Source: Hevea brasiliensis
Lineage: Eukaryota > Streptophyta > Magnoliopsida > Malpighiales > Euphorbiaceae
Length of the DNA: 64,000 nt
NCBI RefSeq assembly: GCF_030052815.1
Contig: NC_079493.1
Coordinates: 62,992,691 to 63,056,690, forward strand
Direction of reading: 5' to 3'
The notes beneath the pieces were generated by a model. That model was not told the DNA's origin and searched no databases. It was given only the letters and a program-made list of their open reading frames with translations. This document shows positions 9,490 through 21,039 of this stretch, piece by piece. Numbering within the stretch: the first letter of the stretch is position 1; each line of letters starts with the position of its first letter. A program made the position numbers and the translations under genes.

Positions 9490-11095
9490 TGCACCACCTG
9501 CCAGAAATTATGCCCTGAGAACTCAGGAGGAGCAAGATGCCCCAGACGTCATCAGGGGTACGTTCTCCCTCTACACTACACCTGTGCATGCATTGGTGGA
9601 TCCAGGATCCACTCACTCATACATCTGCATCAATCTACCCGTAGAAAGGGGGATACTGGTAGGGGAGAGTGACCAAGACATTCTGGTCACTAATCCATTA
9701 GGCCACAGTGTAGTGGTGAACAAAGTATACAAGGGTTGCCCGTTAAGGATTCAGGGGTATGAATTCTTGGCCGACCTGATTGAGTTGCCCTTCCATGAGT
9801 TTGACGTGATATTGGGAATGGACTGGTTGTCACGTCATCAGGCAATAGTTGATTGCAAATTGAAGAGAATTTCTTTGAAAACCCCTGAGGTTAATGAAAT
9901 TACAGTTGTGGGTGAAAGGACAGATTTTCTGTCTAATGTCATCTCAGCCACAGTTGCAAGAAGAATGATGAGAAAAGGCTGTGAAGCCTACCTAGCACAT
10001 GTGGTGGATACTAGGCAGGCTAAGCCAAACTTGAGTGACATACCCACAGTAAGAGACTTCCCAGAGGTATTTCCTGAAGAGTTACCTAGTTTGCCACCAG
10101 AAAGGGAAGTCGAATTTGCTATTGAGACACTGCCGGGTACAGCACCCATTTCCATTGCTCCTTATAGGATGGCACCCACTGAATTGAGAGAGTTGAAAAC
10201 TCAGTTGCAAGAGTTGTTAGATAAGGGGTTCATACGCCCCAGTGTGTCACCATGGGGAGCTCCAGTGCTGTTTGTGAAAAAGAAGGATGGGACTTTGAGG
10301 CTATGTATTGATTACCGGCAGTTGAATAAAGTAACTGTGAAGAATAAATATCCGTTGCCTAGAATTGATGATCTGTTTGATCAGTTGAAGGGAGCAGGAG
10401 TATTTTATAAGATTGATCTCAGATCAGGGTATCATCAGTTGAGGGTGAAGGATGTAGATGTGCCCAAGACTGCATTCAGGACCCGGTATGGGCATTATGA
10501 GTTCCTGGTGATGCCCTTTGGCCTAACAAATGCACCAGCGGCATTCATGGACCTTATGAACCGTATTTTCCATCCATACCTGGATCGGTTCGTAGTGGTT
10601 TTTATTGATGATATTCTGGTGTACTCCAAGACTAGGGAAGAACATGATGAACATTTGAGGATTGTTCTGCAAACCCTGCGGGAAAAGAAGCTGTATGCTA
10701 AGTTGTCCAAGTGTGACTTTTGGCTGAATGAGATTGCATTCCTTGGACACATAGTGTCAGCTGATGGGATTAGGGTGGATCCCAAGAAAATAGAAGCAGT
10801 GATGGAATGGAAGCCTCCCAGGAATACAACTGAGGTCAGAAGCTTCTTGGGGCTAGCTGGGTATTACAGAAGATTTGTGAAGGATTTTCCTAATACCGCT
10901 CCAATGACCAAGTTGTTACACAAGAATGTCAGATTTGACTGGAATGACAAGTGTCAGACCAGTTTTGAGAAATTGAAGGCTATGTTGACAGAGGCACCAG
11001 TGTTAACACAGCCAGTGTCCGAAAAGGACTTTGTGGTCTATAGTGATGCCTCACATAATGGGTTAGGGTGTGTATTGATGCAAGAGGGAAAGTGA
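9490..11095 (+). pseudogene. pol: Element A protease, reverse transcriptase and start of RNase H
   Basis: An open run from 9584 covers the aspartic protease (VDPGSTHSY, active-site Asp at residue 6), the linker with [10 protein letters not shown], and RT. RT has LCIDYRQLN at ~10300-10330, [12 protein letters not shown] at ~10510, and the catalytic FIDD at 10604-10615. The RNase H start ([14 protein letters not shown]) is at ~11035. The order PR-RT-RH before integrase is that of Ty3/gypsy. A stop after QEGK (11093) breaks it. The protease has DPGS where retroviral enzymes have D-T/S-G-A. C has the same form, so this is family-typical. Confidence 0.95.
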
Positions 11096-11722
11096 TCGCC
11101 TATGCTTCCGCATACCTAAGGCCACATGAGCAGAACTACCCTACCCATGATCTAGAGCTTGCAGCAATTATCTTCGCACTGAAGGTATGAAGGCATTACT
11201 TGTATGGTGAAAAGTGCTACATTTACACAGACCACAAGAGCCTGAAATATTTGCCAACCCAGAAGGAGCTCAACCTTAGACATAGGCGATGGATTTAGTA
11301 CCTAAATGATTATGACTGTGAAATTGACTACCATACTGTGAAGGCAAAAGTAGTTGCTGATCATTTGAGCAGAAAAACCATGACAGCATTGAGATCATTG
11401 AATGCCCGTCTATCTTTGGTTCGAGATGGAGCTATTTTGGCCGAGTTGCAAGTGAGGCCAAACTCGCTACAGCAGAGATCTTTGGATGGGCAAAAGGCGA
11501 TGAGAAGTTAATGGCTATTATGAGCAAGATCTCGGAGGAAAAGCAATCGACTATGAGGTGAAAGCAGATGGGTGTCTGTACTACAAAGGAAGACTGTGTG
11601 TACCAGATGATGGGGAATTGAAGACCAGTATTCTAAAAGAGGCACACACCAGTGTGTATGCTATGCACCCAGGAAGTACAAAGATGTATCATGATCTGAA
11701 GCTTCAGTATTGATGGCCTGGT
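11096..11722 (+). pseudogene. Element A RNase H end and integrase zinc finger, decayed
   Basis: [32 protein letters not shown] sequence (11200-11280) and DYDCEIDY (11310) are the RNase H and linker region, read across several stops. The integrase HHCC finger region (MHPGSTKMYHDLK) at ~11660-11705 is interrupted by a stop before WPGMKKD. Confidence 0.8.
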
Positions 11723-12922
11723 ATGAAGAAGGACATAGCTTATTATGTGACTAAATGCTTGACATGTCAGCAAGTCAAGGCAGAACATCAAGTTCCATCA
11801 GGTTTGCTACAGCCTATACGCATACCTGAATGGAAATGGGATCGGGTCACCATGGATTTTGTAAGTGGGCTACCTCTCACCCGGAAGAAACATGATGGAG
11901 CATGGGTGATAGTTGATAGATTGACGAAGTCAGCACACTTTCTGCCAGTTAGGACTGACTACTCACTAGAGAGGTTAGCAGAATTGTATATCAGTGAGAT
12001 AGTTAGACTGCATAGAATTCCACTTTCCATCATATCTGATCGAGACCCAAGGTTTACATCGAGATTTTGGAAGAAGTTGCATGAATCCTTGGGTACACAA
12101 CTCCATTTCAGCACAGCTTTCCATCCTCAGACGGATGGCCAATCAGAAAGAGTAATCCAGGTCCTAGAGGATATGCTGAGGAGTTGTGTCATTGAGTTTG
12201 AGAGAAGTTGGGATAGATACCTCCCACTGGCAGAGTTTGCATACAACAATAGCTACCAAGCTAGCATTCAAATGGCCCCATATGAAGCACTATATGGGAG
12301 AAAATGTAGAACTCCAGTGTGCTGGACTGAATTGGGCGAAGATAAGCTGGTAGGGCCAGACCTGGTGAAACAGACTGAGGAGAAAGTGAAACTAATCAAA
12401 GCAAATCTGAAGGTTGCCTTAGACAGACAGAAATCTTATGCCGACCTGAAGAGAAAAGAAATAGAATATGTGGTTGGCGATAAGGTGTTCCTCAAGGTGT
12501 CACCATGGAAGAAAGTATTGAGGTTTGGAAGGAAAGGTAAGTTAAGCCCTAGGTTCATTGGCCCATATGAAGTTATTGAACGTGTGGGTCCAGTGGCCTA
12601 TAGGCTAGCTTTACCACCAGAGCTGGACAAGATCCACAATGTGTTCCATGTATCCATGCTCAGAAGATACCGCTCAGATCCTTCACATGTCATCTCCAGA
12701 GAAGAAATTGAAATACAGCCGGATTTGACATATGAAGAAGAACCTTTACGGATCCTGGCTCGGGAAGTAAAAGAATTGAGGAACAAGCAGATTCCATTGG
12801 TGAAAGTGCTTTGGAGGCACTACAACACCGAGGAAGCAACTTGGGAAAGTGAAGAGACGATGAGGCAACAGTTCCCTCAACTGTTTGCATCAGGTAAATT
12901 TCGAGGACGAAATTTAAATTAG
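11723..12922 (+). pseudogene. int: Element A integrase with GPY/F module and chromodomain
   Basis: This is an open run of 399 codons. It has the HHCC Cys pair (CLTCQQVK), then the three catalytic residues of the DDE core in TMDFVSG, ISDRDPRF and [16 protein letters not shown] module (FIGPYEVIERVGPVAYRL) follows near residue 275. A chromodomain ends it (VLWRHYNTEEATWESEE, ~residues 355-375), just before the terminal FRGRNLN. The chromodomain places the element among chromoviruses and targets integration to marked chromatin in that clade. The segment is the best preserved part of A and has no intron-like insertion after VIQ, unlike D and I. Confidence 0.95.
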
Positions 12923-12930
12923 AGGGGAAG
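12921..12930 (+). promoter_or_regulatory. Element A polypurine tract
   Basis: The sequence agaggggaag lies three bases before the 3' LTR start (tgtaacaccc). It is the plus-strand primer site, and the same tract precedes the 3' LTRs of I and J on the other strand. Confidence 0.85.
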
Positions 12931-12933
12931 AAT

Positions 12934-15900
12934 TGTAACACCCTCCCGATAACCACTCCGTACATTCTACTGTTCTGGTGACCGGTGTCGGCCCGGATAG
13001 CTAGAACGTCCGGAAAAATATTTAAACTAAAGTTAGGAACCATAATTAACTCAAATATTAATAAGAAACACTTAGTAAAAATTTTAGAAATAAAATACAA
13101 CCAAGCAAAACGAGCCAGTGCCCAAGCGATGGGTAACCGGAGGGAAGTTGCGGTTCTCGCAACGAGGAGCCCTAGACCCGGGGGAAAAATTATAAAATAA
13201 TTTTTGGGACTCCAGAGAAGGGTAATTGAGGTTCCCATGGCATTAGAATGCCAAGAAAATACCTAGAAAAAATTTTCAATCGGTACAGACGATTTTGACC
13301 CGTTAAGCTAAACGGAGGGCATTTTGGTCATTTCGCCTTCCGAGGTGATTTTTGGCCGACTTGTCTAGTTGAGTAAATAATTAATATGACATAAAATATG
13401 AAGAAACATTGCTATAAATTAAATTGAAACTTGATAGAAAAGAAAAGAAAGAAAAAGGAGCTTAATTGGGAATTATGATGTCATGCTTAGGTAATTAAAA
13501 GTGTATTGGCCAATCAAATTTAAGCAAGTCCATTAAAATGAAATAAAAATGGGTAATGAGGCAGAATTCTAGAAACCCAAAACCAGCTCCCTCTCTTCTT
13601 CTTCACGCCACTCACTCACTCTTACCCATTCCACCATTAACAACCTTTCATCCTTCATCTTTCTTAGCTTTCTTGCACTAAAAACCCTAACTACCAACAC
13701 AAAAATTCATCCTATCATCTTGGTGATTATTGTGGGAGCAAAAAGAAAAGGAAACCAAGACTTTGAGGATAGGAAAAATTCTGCCACTTGAGGTTAGTGC
13801 ATTTATATCTTAAAAACTCATTATTTTCATGGTTTGGGACTTGAAACTAGTAAGTATTGTGATTTAAATTAACAAAAACTTATGTGTATAACATCTTGAA
13901 TTTTGGCTGCCCTAGCTATGGAATAGGGGGAAGTGTTTTGATGAGCTTAGAGTGGAATAGAAACCATGTTGAAGTGATAAACATATGAGTAATGCATTGG
14001 TAGCTACTAAGATACATGGCATAAACCATGAATTTGAATTAGGGTTTGGAAAGGTGAAAATGTGACTTGGCTTAGGAAATTATTAGAGAGCATTTTAATG
14101 GTCAATTAGTGACCATTTTAGGTAATTTGACCAACAAATGGACAGAAAAATGAGATTGCAAAGTGAGGATTGCAGGCTGCCCTAGGATAGCAGTATAGGG
14201 ACTGAAAATTCAGTCCCTTTGCACTGCCATAACTTGGGCTGTGTTAGTCCAATTAAAGTTTGGCCAATTGGACATGAAACTAGGCTTATAATAGCACATT
14301 TTTTTCTGAAGAAACCATGCCCAAAAGACCAAAGCAAGAAGACCAAAACTTGGCCCCAATCCGGATACCCTGCAGTTGGTTCTGCAGAATTGACCAAATG
14401 AACAGTAACTGTTCATTTGGCCATAACTCACTGTAGATTTGGTCAATTGACCTGAAATTTTTACAGTAACAATTTAAGACATAGACAAACAACTTTCATG
14501 AAGGAACCTACCCCAAATTATGGCCAGAACCCATCCAACCAAGTGACTCTAGTTACTGTTCATGCACTGTAGATAAGGTAATTTTCTGCAGAATGCACAT
14601 TCGGCCAGCTTGGGTCTTTGGACCATATCTAGAGCTACAAAACTCCAAATGGAGTGATTCAAAAAAGGAAATTCAACTAGACAAAATAAGGAACAACTTT
14701 CATGTTTTACATTTCTTCAAATTCCTACAGTAACAGTGTCCAATGGAACAGTGAAGTTGACTTACCAAAACTGAAAATTCTGCTTTTGTTGAGTTACACT
14801 TTGGAATGGTATTAACACTTAATGCCAACAAGTTTTAAACACCAAATGTGGTATGTTGGGAGTGCCAAAGTCAATGTACACATTTGTATTCTAAAAGTCA
14901 ACATTTTTGTTGACCAATGATGAATAGTGACACCAAAAATTTGAAATTCACAAATTGAAGAATTTAAAAGTTTCAAATGCCCTAGTATACCTAACAAGAT
15001 TGGTTTGGATAGTTTGGCATGCCAATAGGGTTCAGTTAGCAGTACTGCACATGGCAAAAATGCCATTCTGTGATTTCATGGCTTTTAGCCATTCTGACTT
15101 TGTATTGAGACATGGCCTTGTGCCTGATATTATTTGCAGCTTGTTAGCTGTTCTGTTGCACACCGGTAGATGCATATGTGACCGATGGTGTGACAGCCCG
15201 AGGTACTAGGTACCCAGTGCCAGTTTACCCGTTATCCAGTCCAGTCGTCTAGTGTAGGTTACTTGGGGCAACCAGATGAATGAAAATGAGCAATGTAGAC
15301 GAAATAAAGGAATTGATATACAAATACATGACAAACAAAATATGCACATGCAATACATATTTATATCTGTTATTTCTTGTTATTTTATTATTGCACCACT
15401 AAGCATTATTGCTTAGCGCGTTGCTTTTGCCACGCGTAGGTTCTGGAGATACCGATCGTGAGCCCAGTAGACCACAGACTGGGTGAGTCCATCCGGCAGT
15501 TCTGCTCAGTGTCCGTGTCACCTCAACTTCTGCTGTGCATTGGTAGGACACTAGGTGTAATTTTGACATTTTGTAACTAAATTTTGATTTTTCTTCATAT
15601 GTAATTAAACTTGTGTAATGTATATTGATGTATATGTAAATTATGAAAATTGTATTTGTTAATAGAAATTGAAATGTTGAAATCTTGATATTGAGTTTGG
15701 TGTTGATATTGGAGTTTGAGATGATGGAATAAAAATATTGGAAGTGTTTTTAACAGGTTCCGAAGAACTGTTTTCTCCATTTTTAGCCGATACTCCGCCG
15801 GATTTTCTTTAAAATTTTCGGAACCTCAAAATAATAATGTTTGAGATAAATGGCTTAAATAAATCATATTTCATAAATTAGTTTCAAAAGCATGATACAA

Positions 15901-15974
15901 ATTAAGTAAGGTATATTAGAGTATGCCTACAATCGTGTGGCCTTACTTACTCGTATACTGCAAGGGGTGTCACA
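12934..15974 (+). mobile_element. Element A 3' LTR (gypsy family 2, 3.04 kb)
   Basis: It begins tgtaacaccc after the polypurine tract and ends gtgtcaca, and its last ~240 bp match 1-250. Inside, in order, are: a degenerate 5S-rRNA-like block (13102-13160), a pyrimidine-rich stretch (13585-13680), diverged ~200-bp modules starting near 14226, 14420 and 14622, a TATA-like tttatatc at ~15360, and the CTAAGCA hairpin at 15399-15416. No convincing ORF is present. Confidence 0.9.
15399..15416 (+). promoter_or_regulatory. Hairpin near predicted transcript start in A's 3' LTR
   Basis: CTAAGCA and TGCTTAG form a perfect 7-bp stem with a TTAT loop, preceded by gcaccac and followed by gcgcgttgcttttgcc. 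It lies ~35-40 bp after a TATA-like sequence, so it should sit at the 5' end of the R region. Equivalent hairpins occur in every gypsy LTR of the window that reaches this point. Confidence 0.6.
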
Positions 15975-16181
15975 TTTAGTATAGCTCAATTGGTAAGAGG
16001 CGAAGCAAATCCGTGAGGTGATATGGGTTCGAATCCTAGCTCTGCAGGGCGAAGGGATTGAACTCCACCAAAGCGGACAGTACCGATTTGAGTTGCATCG
16101 CAGGCCTCTAGAGGGGTACGCCGGCAAGATGGCCACCCATAGAGGGGCTTGAGCTGGGGCCCACTAAGCCGGGGTGTGACA
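15975..16181 (+). repeat. tRNA-like (SINE-like) segment between A and E
   Basis: A perfect pol III A box (tagctcaattgg, 15982-15993) and B box (ggttcgaatcc, 16026-16036) are 44 bp apart, as in a tRNA. If position 1 is 15975, the head starts exactly at the end of A's LTR. The acceptor stem pairs poorly, so this is not a functional tRNA. The GC-richer body (16040-16181) ends ggggtgtgaca and is unlike the surrounding AT-rich DNA. There is no poly-A or T-rich tail. It could be a SINE, a small LTR-type element or a composite. Confidence 0.5.
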
Positions 16182-17150
16182 GTAGCGATGGGTGACCGCA
16201 CTGGGAAGTTACGACGAAGGCAATTACAGACCCCAGGACCACGGGGAACCCTTGAAATTAAATTTTGAGACATAACTAAAGGTTTATTAAAATGTAATTG
16301 ACACTAGAAATATCAAAGAAAAATTAATAAATTAGTATAAAGAAAAACAAAAAATCGAGAAACAGACAAAAAATCGGTGTTACCGAAAAATCGGGAATAT
16401 AGCCCAAAAGGGGCATTTTGGTTATTTTGCACCTAGAGTTGCCTTTTGACCTCAATTTCCATTAAAAAAAATGATATTATACTTTGAAAATGTCATGAAA
16501 AATAAAAATGAGATACATAATGTAAATAAAGAAAGAATGGTGGTTAAAGTGTAAATTGTGAAGCTTTAAATCATTAAACATTAAAATATGGTTTAGTGTC
16601 CACTAACTCCTAATTTGGGACACCTATATAGGACTTTGGGACAGCAGATCCCACTAACTTAGTCTTCTTCTTCTTCTTTCTTCTTCTTGCAGAAATGAAT
16701 CTTTCAACCAAAACCTCCATGGTCGCACACCTTGTGAGCTTCATTAACCCATCATCAAGCCATGATTCTCACACTTCTCTTCACTAAACCTTGTCTACAC
16801 ACCTTGGGCAGCATACTTGGAGCAAAAAGAAGGAAGTTTGGTGAGGTTTGAACAAGCTACAAAAATAGGTAAATGTCCAAATCCCCGCCCTTACTTTTGT
16901 AAACTTCATGTTTAGGTTGAGGTGAGTTGAATGGTGAAGAGAATGGAAGAATTTATTGAGTTATGGAATTGTTCAATTTCGGTAGCCATGAGAACCTATG
17001 TTACTTGAGTTTTTCTTACCTCTAATGGATGGAAATTAATGTTGATTTAGTCAATTTAAAGTTGTAGTAAATTAGTTTCCATGTTTATGTATATTGAGTA
17101 CTTGAATTTAAGGGTTGGAAAGTAATTTGAATACCTTAGCAAACTGCCAC
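16182..17150 (+). mobile_element. Element E: old gypsy LTR, first piece
   Basis: It aligns with the LTR of C from the 5S-like block (gcgatgggtgaccgc, 16185-16200) onward, including the shared phrases around aaaaatcggtgttaccgaaaaatcgg and the pyrimidine-rich tract at ~16660-16690. The usual first ~200 bp of such an LTR are missing and replaced by the tRNA-like segment. It is interrupted at 17150 by C, whose duplication gccac is at 17146-17150. Confidence 0.75.
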
Positions 17151-20100
17151 TGTAACACCCCTAAGTTCGGTAGTGCGTTCTGCTGTTCCGGTGACCAGTG
17201 TTGTCCGGACAGCTAGGATGCCTAGAACCGTACTTCGATATGAGTGAGGAGACATAAAATAATGAAATACAAGAAAAGAAAATACAAGAAAAACAAAGGA
17301 AAATCATAGCAAAGAAATTTAACCAAGTTAAGCGAGCCGAGAACCCTAGCGATGGGTGACCGCACCGGGAAGTCACGGCGTGGACCGTTGACTAGCCCTG
17401 GACTGCGAGGAACCCTGGAAAACATTTTTAGGACATAAATAGACCCTTATTGAAGTATAAATCTCATTAGAAAGATTAAAGAAAAATTAAATAATTAGTA
17501 CAAAGAAAAGTGAGAAATCAAAAAACAGACAAAATACTTGTTACTAAAAATCTGAATGCCACCTGAACAGGGGCATTATGGTCATTTGACATCCCGAAGT
17601 GTCTTTTGACCTAAATGTCCATTAAAAATAATAATATTACACTTAGAAAATGAAATAAAAAATTAATTTGGTGGTACCTAAAGTAAATAGCTAAAATCAT
17701 GGGTTAATGTGGGATTAAGTGAACAATTAGATTATTATATGATTTAAACCTAGTTAGTGGACCACTATAGGATTAATTAAACACTAAATGGGGCTGATGT
17801 AAGTCCACTATCTCCAGCAGCAACTTCATCTTCCCCATTTTCCCATCCAAGCCGAAATGAAGAGGTGAAGAATCCACCATTAACGTTTTCATGCAAGCTC
17901 TCATAACTCTCCATTTTCAACTCCAATCCCTTAAGTGGCTTCATGAAAGTTTGTCTACTCATCACAAGGAAGAGTTTGATACTAAATTTGAGAAGTTTAA
18001 GCAAGGTTTAACAAGCTCCAAACATAAGGTAAGTTCATATTTTTGAAGATAGCTTTGTTAAGTTTTGTGTACATGTTATGGGTGTTGGTTTTGTGAAGAA
18101 AAATTTTGAGTTTGAAGAGTTATTGTTGTGTTCATTTTGGACAGCCATGGAGTCATGTATTTGATGAGATATTTGTGCATATATTTGATGAGAATTGTTG
18201 TTGATCATGATGACTTAATAACCTAGTGAATTACTTCACATGTATAAGGTGATTTTGGCACTTGGATGAGAATTGATGAATTGTAGGGCAATGTGGTGTT
18301 GAAGAAGGTTTTTGGCAGCTTGGGAACCCTTGAATAATTGTATGTATTGATGGAAGTGTTGGCAGAATGTTGACATAGAAGAATTGATGAATGTGTATGT
18401 AAATTAGTAGTGGAAATTATATGTAATGAATAGGTGTATTTATGTACATATATTGCTAAATTTGGACTTTGTGGTTTAGGGTTGTATTTGATGTATTGAG
18501 AATGTTTGTATTCTGTCCAAATTAACCATAGTAAGAAGTGATAAATGAATATGGAATGGTATAAAATCAGAATAAGGTATGGGGATTTAAAGTAGAGCAA
18601 GTTAAATGTGTGTTTGAATTGGGGTTTGAAAGACATATAGAGGGCAGTGTGCAAATAGACCTATAACTTTAAATGTGTAACCTCAATTGGTATGAAACCA
18701 ATTTTAGGTGAAAATAGGCACAAAATGTGCCAACTTTCATTGAGAAAACATACCAAAATTCTGCTTGCAAGGTGACCTAAGAAAATGACCAATTCGGATT
18801 AGGTGCAATTAGGACCTGAAAAATGACCAATTGGGCAGCAGTGAGTGTTTAGGCCATAACTCACTCAAAACAGGTCCAATTGACCTGAAATTTTAACCAA
18901 GAATAGCTAAGACCCATACCTACAAGTCTTATGAAGACACCAAAGCCCAGAAATGACCATAAGCAAGTCAAACAACTTGCACAAGTTCGGGTCCAAAAAC
19001 TGGCCGAACCAGAGTTGACCAAATTGACCTAAAATTGACCTAAATTGATACCATTTGACCAGCAATAGCGTAATGACCATAACTTGGTCTACTTAACTCG
19101 GATTGACCTAAAATTTTGCACCGCGGTCCATAAGACCTAGATCTACAAGTTTTTAGTTTTGACCAAAACCCGAAAACCGAGGGAACTAGGCCGTCCGGCT
19201 AGGTCAAACTAGTATCCCGGAATCTAGCAAGTTGCATTAAAATGCACTAAATAAGGAAACGAGTTTGGCAAAACGTACCAAACCTAAAACCCTATCGAAT
19301 ATGACATATCAATGACACTAAGACCTAATTTACCTAGAACACGTCGAGAGTCGGTATATTAGGTGATTAAGCAAATAAAGGTATTCAGTGAATTGTTTAT
19401 CGAACATTATCGTTAGAGGCAAATTAATTTAGCACTGAAACACTTCAAATTGTGTTTCTCAGTTGACAAGGACTCAGCAAAAGGGAAAGAAATACTGAGT
19501 CAGGACCAGGAGACAAATATCAGAGGTTTGTGCACAACAACTGTTTCTTTTGAATTATTTTCAATCGAAATAAATATTGACTATTTGTATATCATTGTTT
19601 TAAATTGTGAAAATGTGTTTGATGGACACTTATTGATTGAAAAATATTGTGAATGGTTTGAAACTGTGAAAATTTGTTTGAATGACATTGATGGATACTT
19701 ATTGATTGAAAAGCATTGGAAATGGTTTGAAACCACAGCTATCATGTATATTGATTGTATTCCTCATTAGCTTGTCTAGTGGGACGAATTGAATTCCCTC
19801 TCTGGCTGAAGTGTTGAGGTGTGTGCCTGTTGAGGACGAATTGGATGAGTACTCATATTTTTGCTAGCTAGCTATGTTATTCCTCATTAGTCATCGACTT
19901 TTGGGACGAATTGAATACCTCATTAGCCATTGGCTTTTGGGATGAATTGAACTATGGATCATGATTAAGCTGTGTGTGATTTATTGATGTGTATTATGAG
20001 ATTGTGAAATGGATTTAAACCCTCATTGACATATGCTGTCTTTTGAATTCAAACATGATCTGACTTATGGAAAATTATTGTGATATTGACAAATGGAGTT

Positions 20101-20849
20101 TAAATTCTTGTTGACATTTATTGTCTTGAATTTAACTATGGTTTTAAGTATCCACTATTTACATGACTTATGAATTGTGATTTAAATTGTATTTGGTTAA
20201 TGTTGTGCACCACTAAGACATTGTCTCAGCGATAGCTTTTTATTGCTGTCGCAGGTAGAGAGGCGGACAGGGCAGCAGACTAGGCTGCTAGTACATCCAG
20301 CGAGGGATTACCGGGTATAATGAGTATACTAATATTTTGCATTTTGTACTGTAATGTATGACACTGTATGTACATATTGTTTTGGTTTTGAGCAGTTGTA
20401 AATTCAAATTGTACCTTGAAGTTGTAAAATAATTATGAGCTGTTTTGACTTGTAAAAGCTATATTATATTTCCTTATCTCAGACTTTGAAAAATTTCTAT
20501 GGAATTGAGTTGATAAATTGTTGTGTTGAGAAATGTATTGGAGTTGAGATTTGGAAAATTATTGAAGTGCTTTTTACAGGTTTTCTGAAGAACTATTTTA
20601 TCCAAAATACAGATGGCACTTTGCCAAAATTTTTACAGAAATTCCAAATAAACCAAATGAGTTAGTTATTTCACTCAGTTCACCAAAGTCTTTAACACCT
20701 GTAAATAGTGTTCACCACTGCAAAAGAAGTAAGAAAAGTTTTTAAAATCCCTTGTAGTGTATTTAATGGGTTATCAGTAGACGGAGTTGGTAATTCATTA
20801 GGTATACTACGGGATCATGTTATGCCTTACAGAGGGGTAGGGTGTGACA
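17151..20849 (+). mobile_element. Element C 5' LTR
   Basis: It begins tgtaacacccc and ends gggtgtgaca next to the primer site. It contains a 5S-rRNA-like block (17325-17383), an AT-rich first kilobase, repeated modules starting near 18660, 18853 and 19076, and a gcaccac-anchored hairpin (20213-20229) near the presumed transcript start. Short ORFs in it recur in the 3' LTR only because the LTRs are copies. Confidence 0.95.
17325..17383 (+). promoter_or_regulatory. 5S-rRNA-like internal promoter block in C's LTR
   Basis: The block has aagttaagcg, then ctag-c-gatgggtgacc, then gggaagtc and cgtg, in the same order as the 3' half of plant 5S rRNA (A box, intermediate element, C box of the TFIIIA-type promoter). 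The gap from aagttaagcg to gatggg is about 7 nt shorter than in 5S rRNA. The block lies ~175 bp inside the LTR. Weaker versions occur at the same place in the LTRs of A, D, E, F2, H and J. Confidence 0.6.
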
Positions 20850-20857
20850 TGTTTTGG

Positions 20858-20870
20858 TGGTATCAGAGCA
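20858..20870 (+). promoter_or_regulatory. Element C primer-binding site
   Basis: The sequence tggtatcagagca starts eight bases after the LTR end. It is an initiator-Met tRNA type primer site, as in A. Confidence 0.9.
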
Positions 20871-21039
20871 AAGTTTTTAAATTCTGTTTTCACCTGTTAC
20901 TTGAATATTCTTTCTTCATAGTGCAACTGCTCAATATCATTGTTTGATACATACAGTACATTACATTATAAATATGCACTAACAGGAGGAAATCTCCTTG
21001 TGTTATTTGTTCAGGAGATCTTAAATCCTCGCATTGAAT

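Noticed and set aside
14182..14492. Overlapping short ORFs rich in Trp, Phe and Cys, recurring at 57725-58062 and 62385-62738
   Set aside because: They fall on the repeated modules of family-2 LTRs in several frames at once. No start context or conserved frame supports coding.
15975..16046. A functional tRNA gene
   Set aside because: A and B boxes and spacing are right, but the acceptor stem has several mismatches and no CCA-adjacent structure or terminator is evident. It is better treated as tRNA-like.
17325..17383. A true 5S rRNA gene
   Set aside because: Only the 3' half is recognisable, with a ~7-nt shortening and many changes. It sits in the LTR of each element rather than in a tandem array.
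18223..18654. A 143-codon minus-strand ORF, repeated with the same reading at 26757-27188
   Set aside because: Both copies lie inside the two LTRs of C and are conserved only because LTRs are copies of each other. Composition is that of AT-rich LTR and no domain is recognisable.
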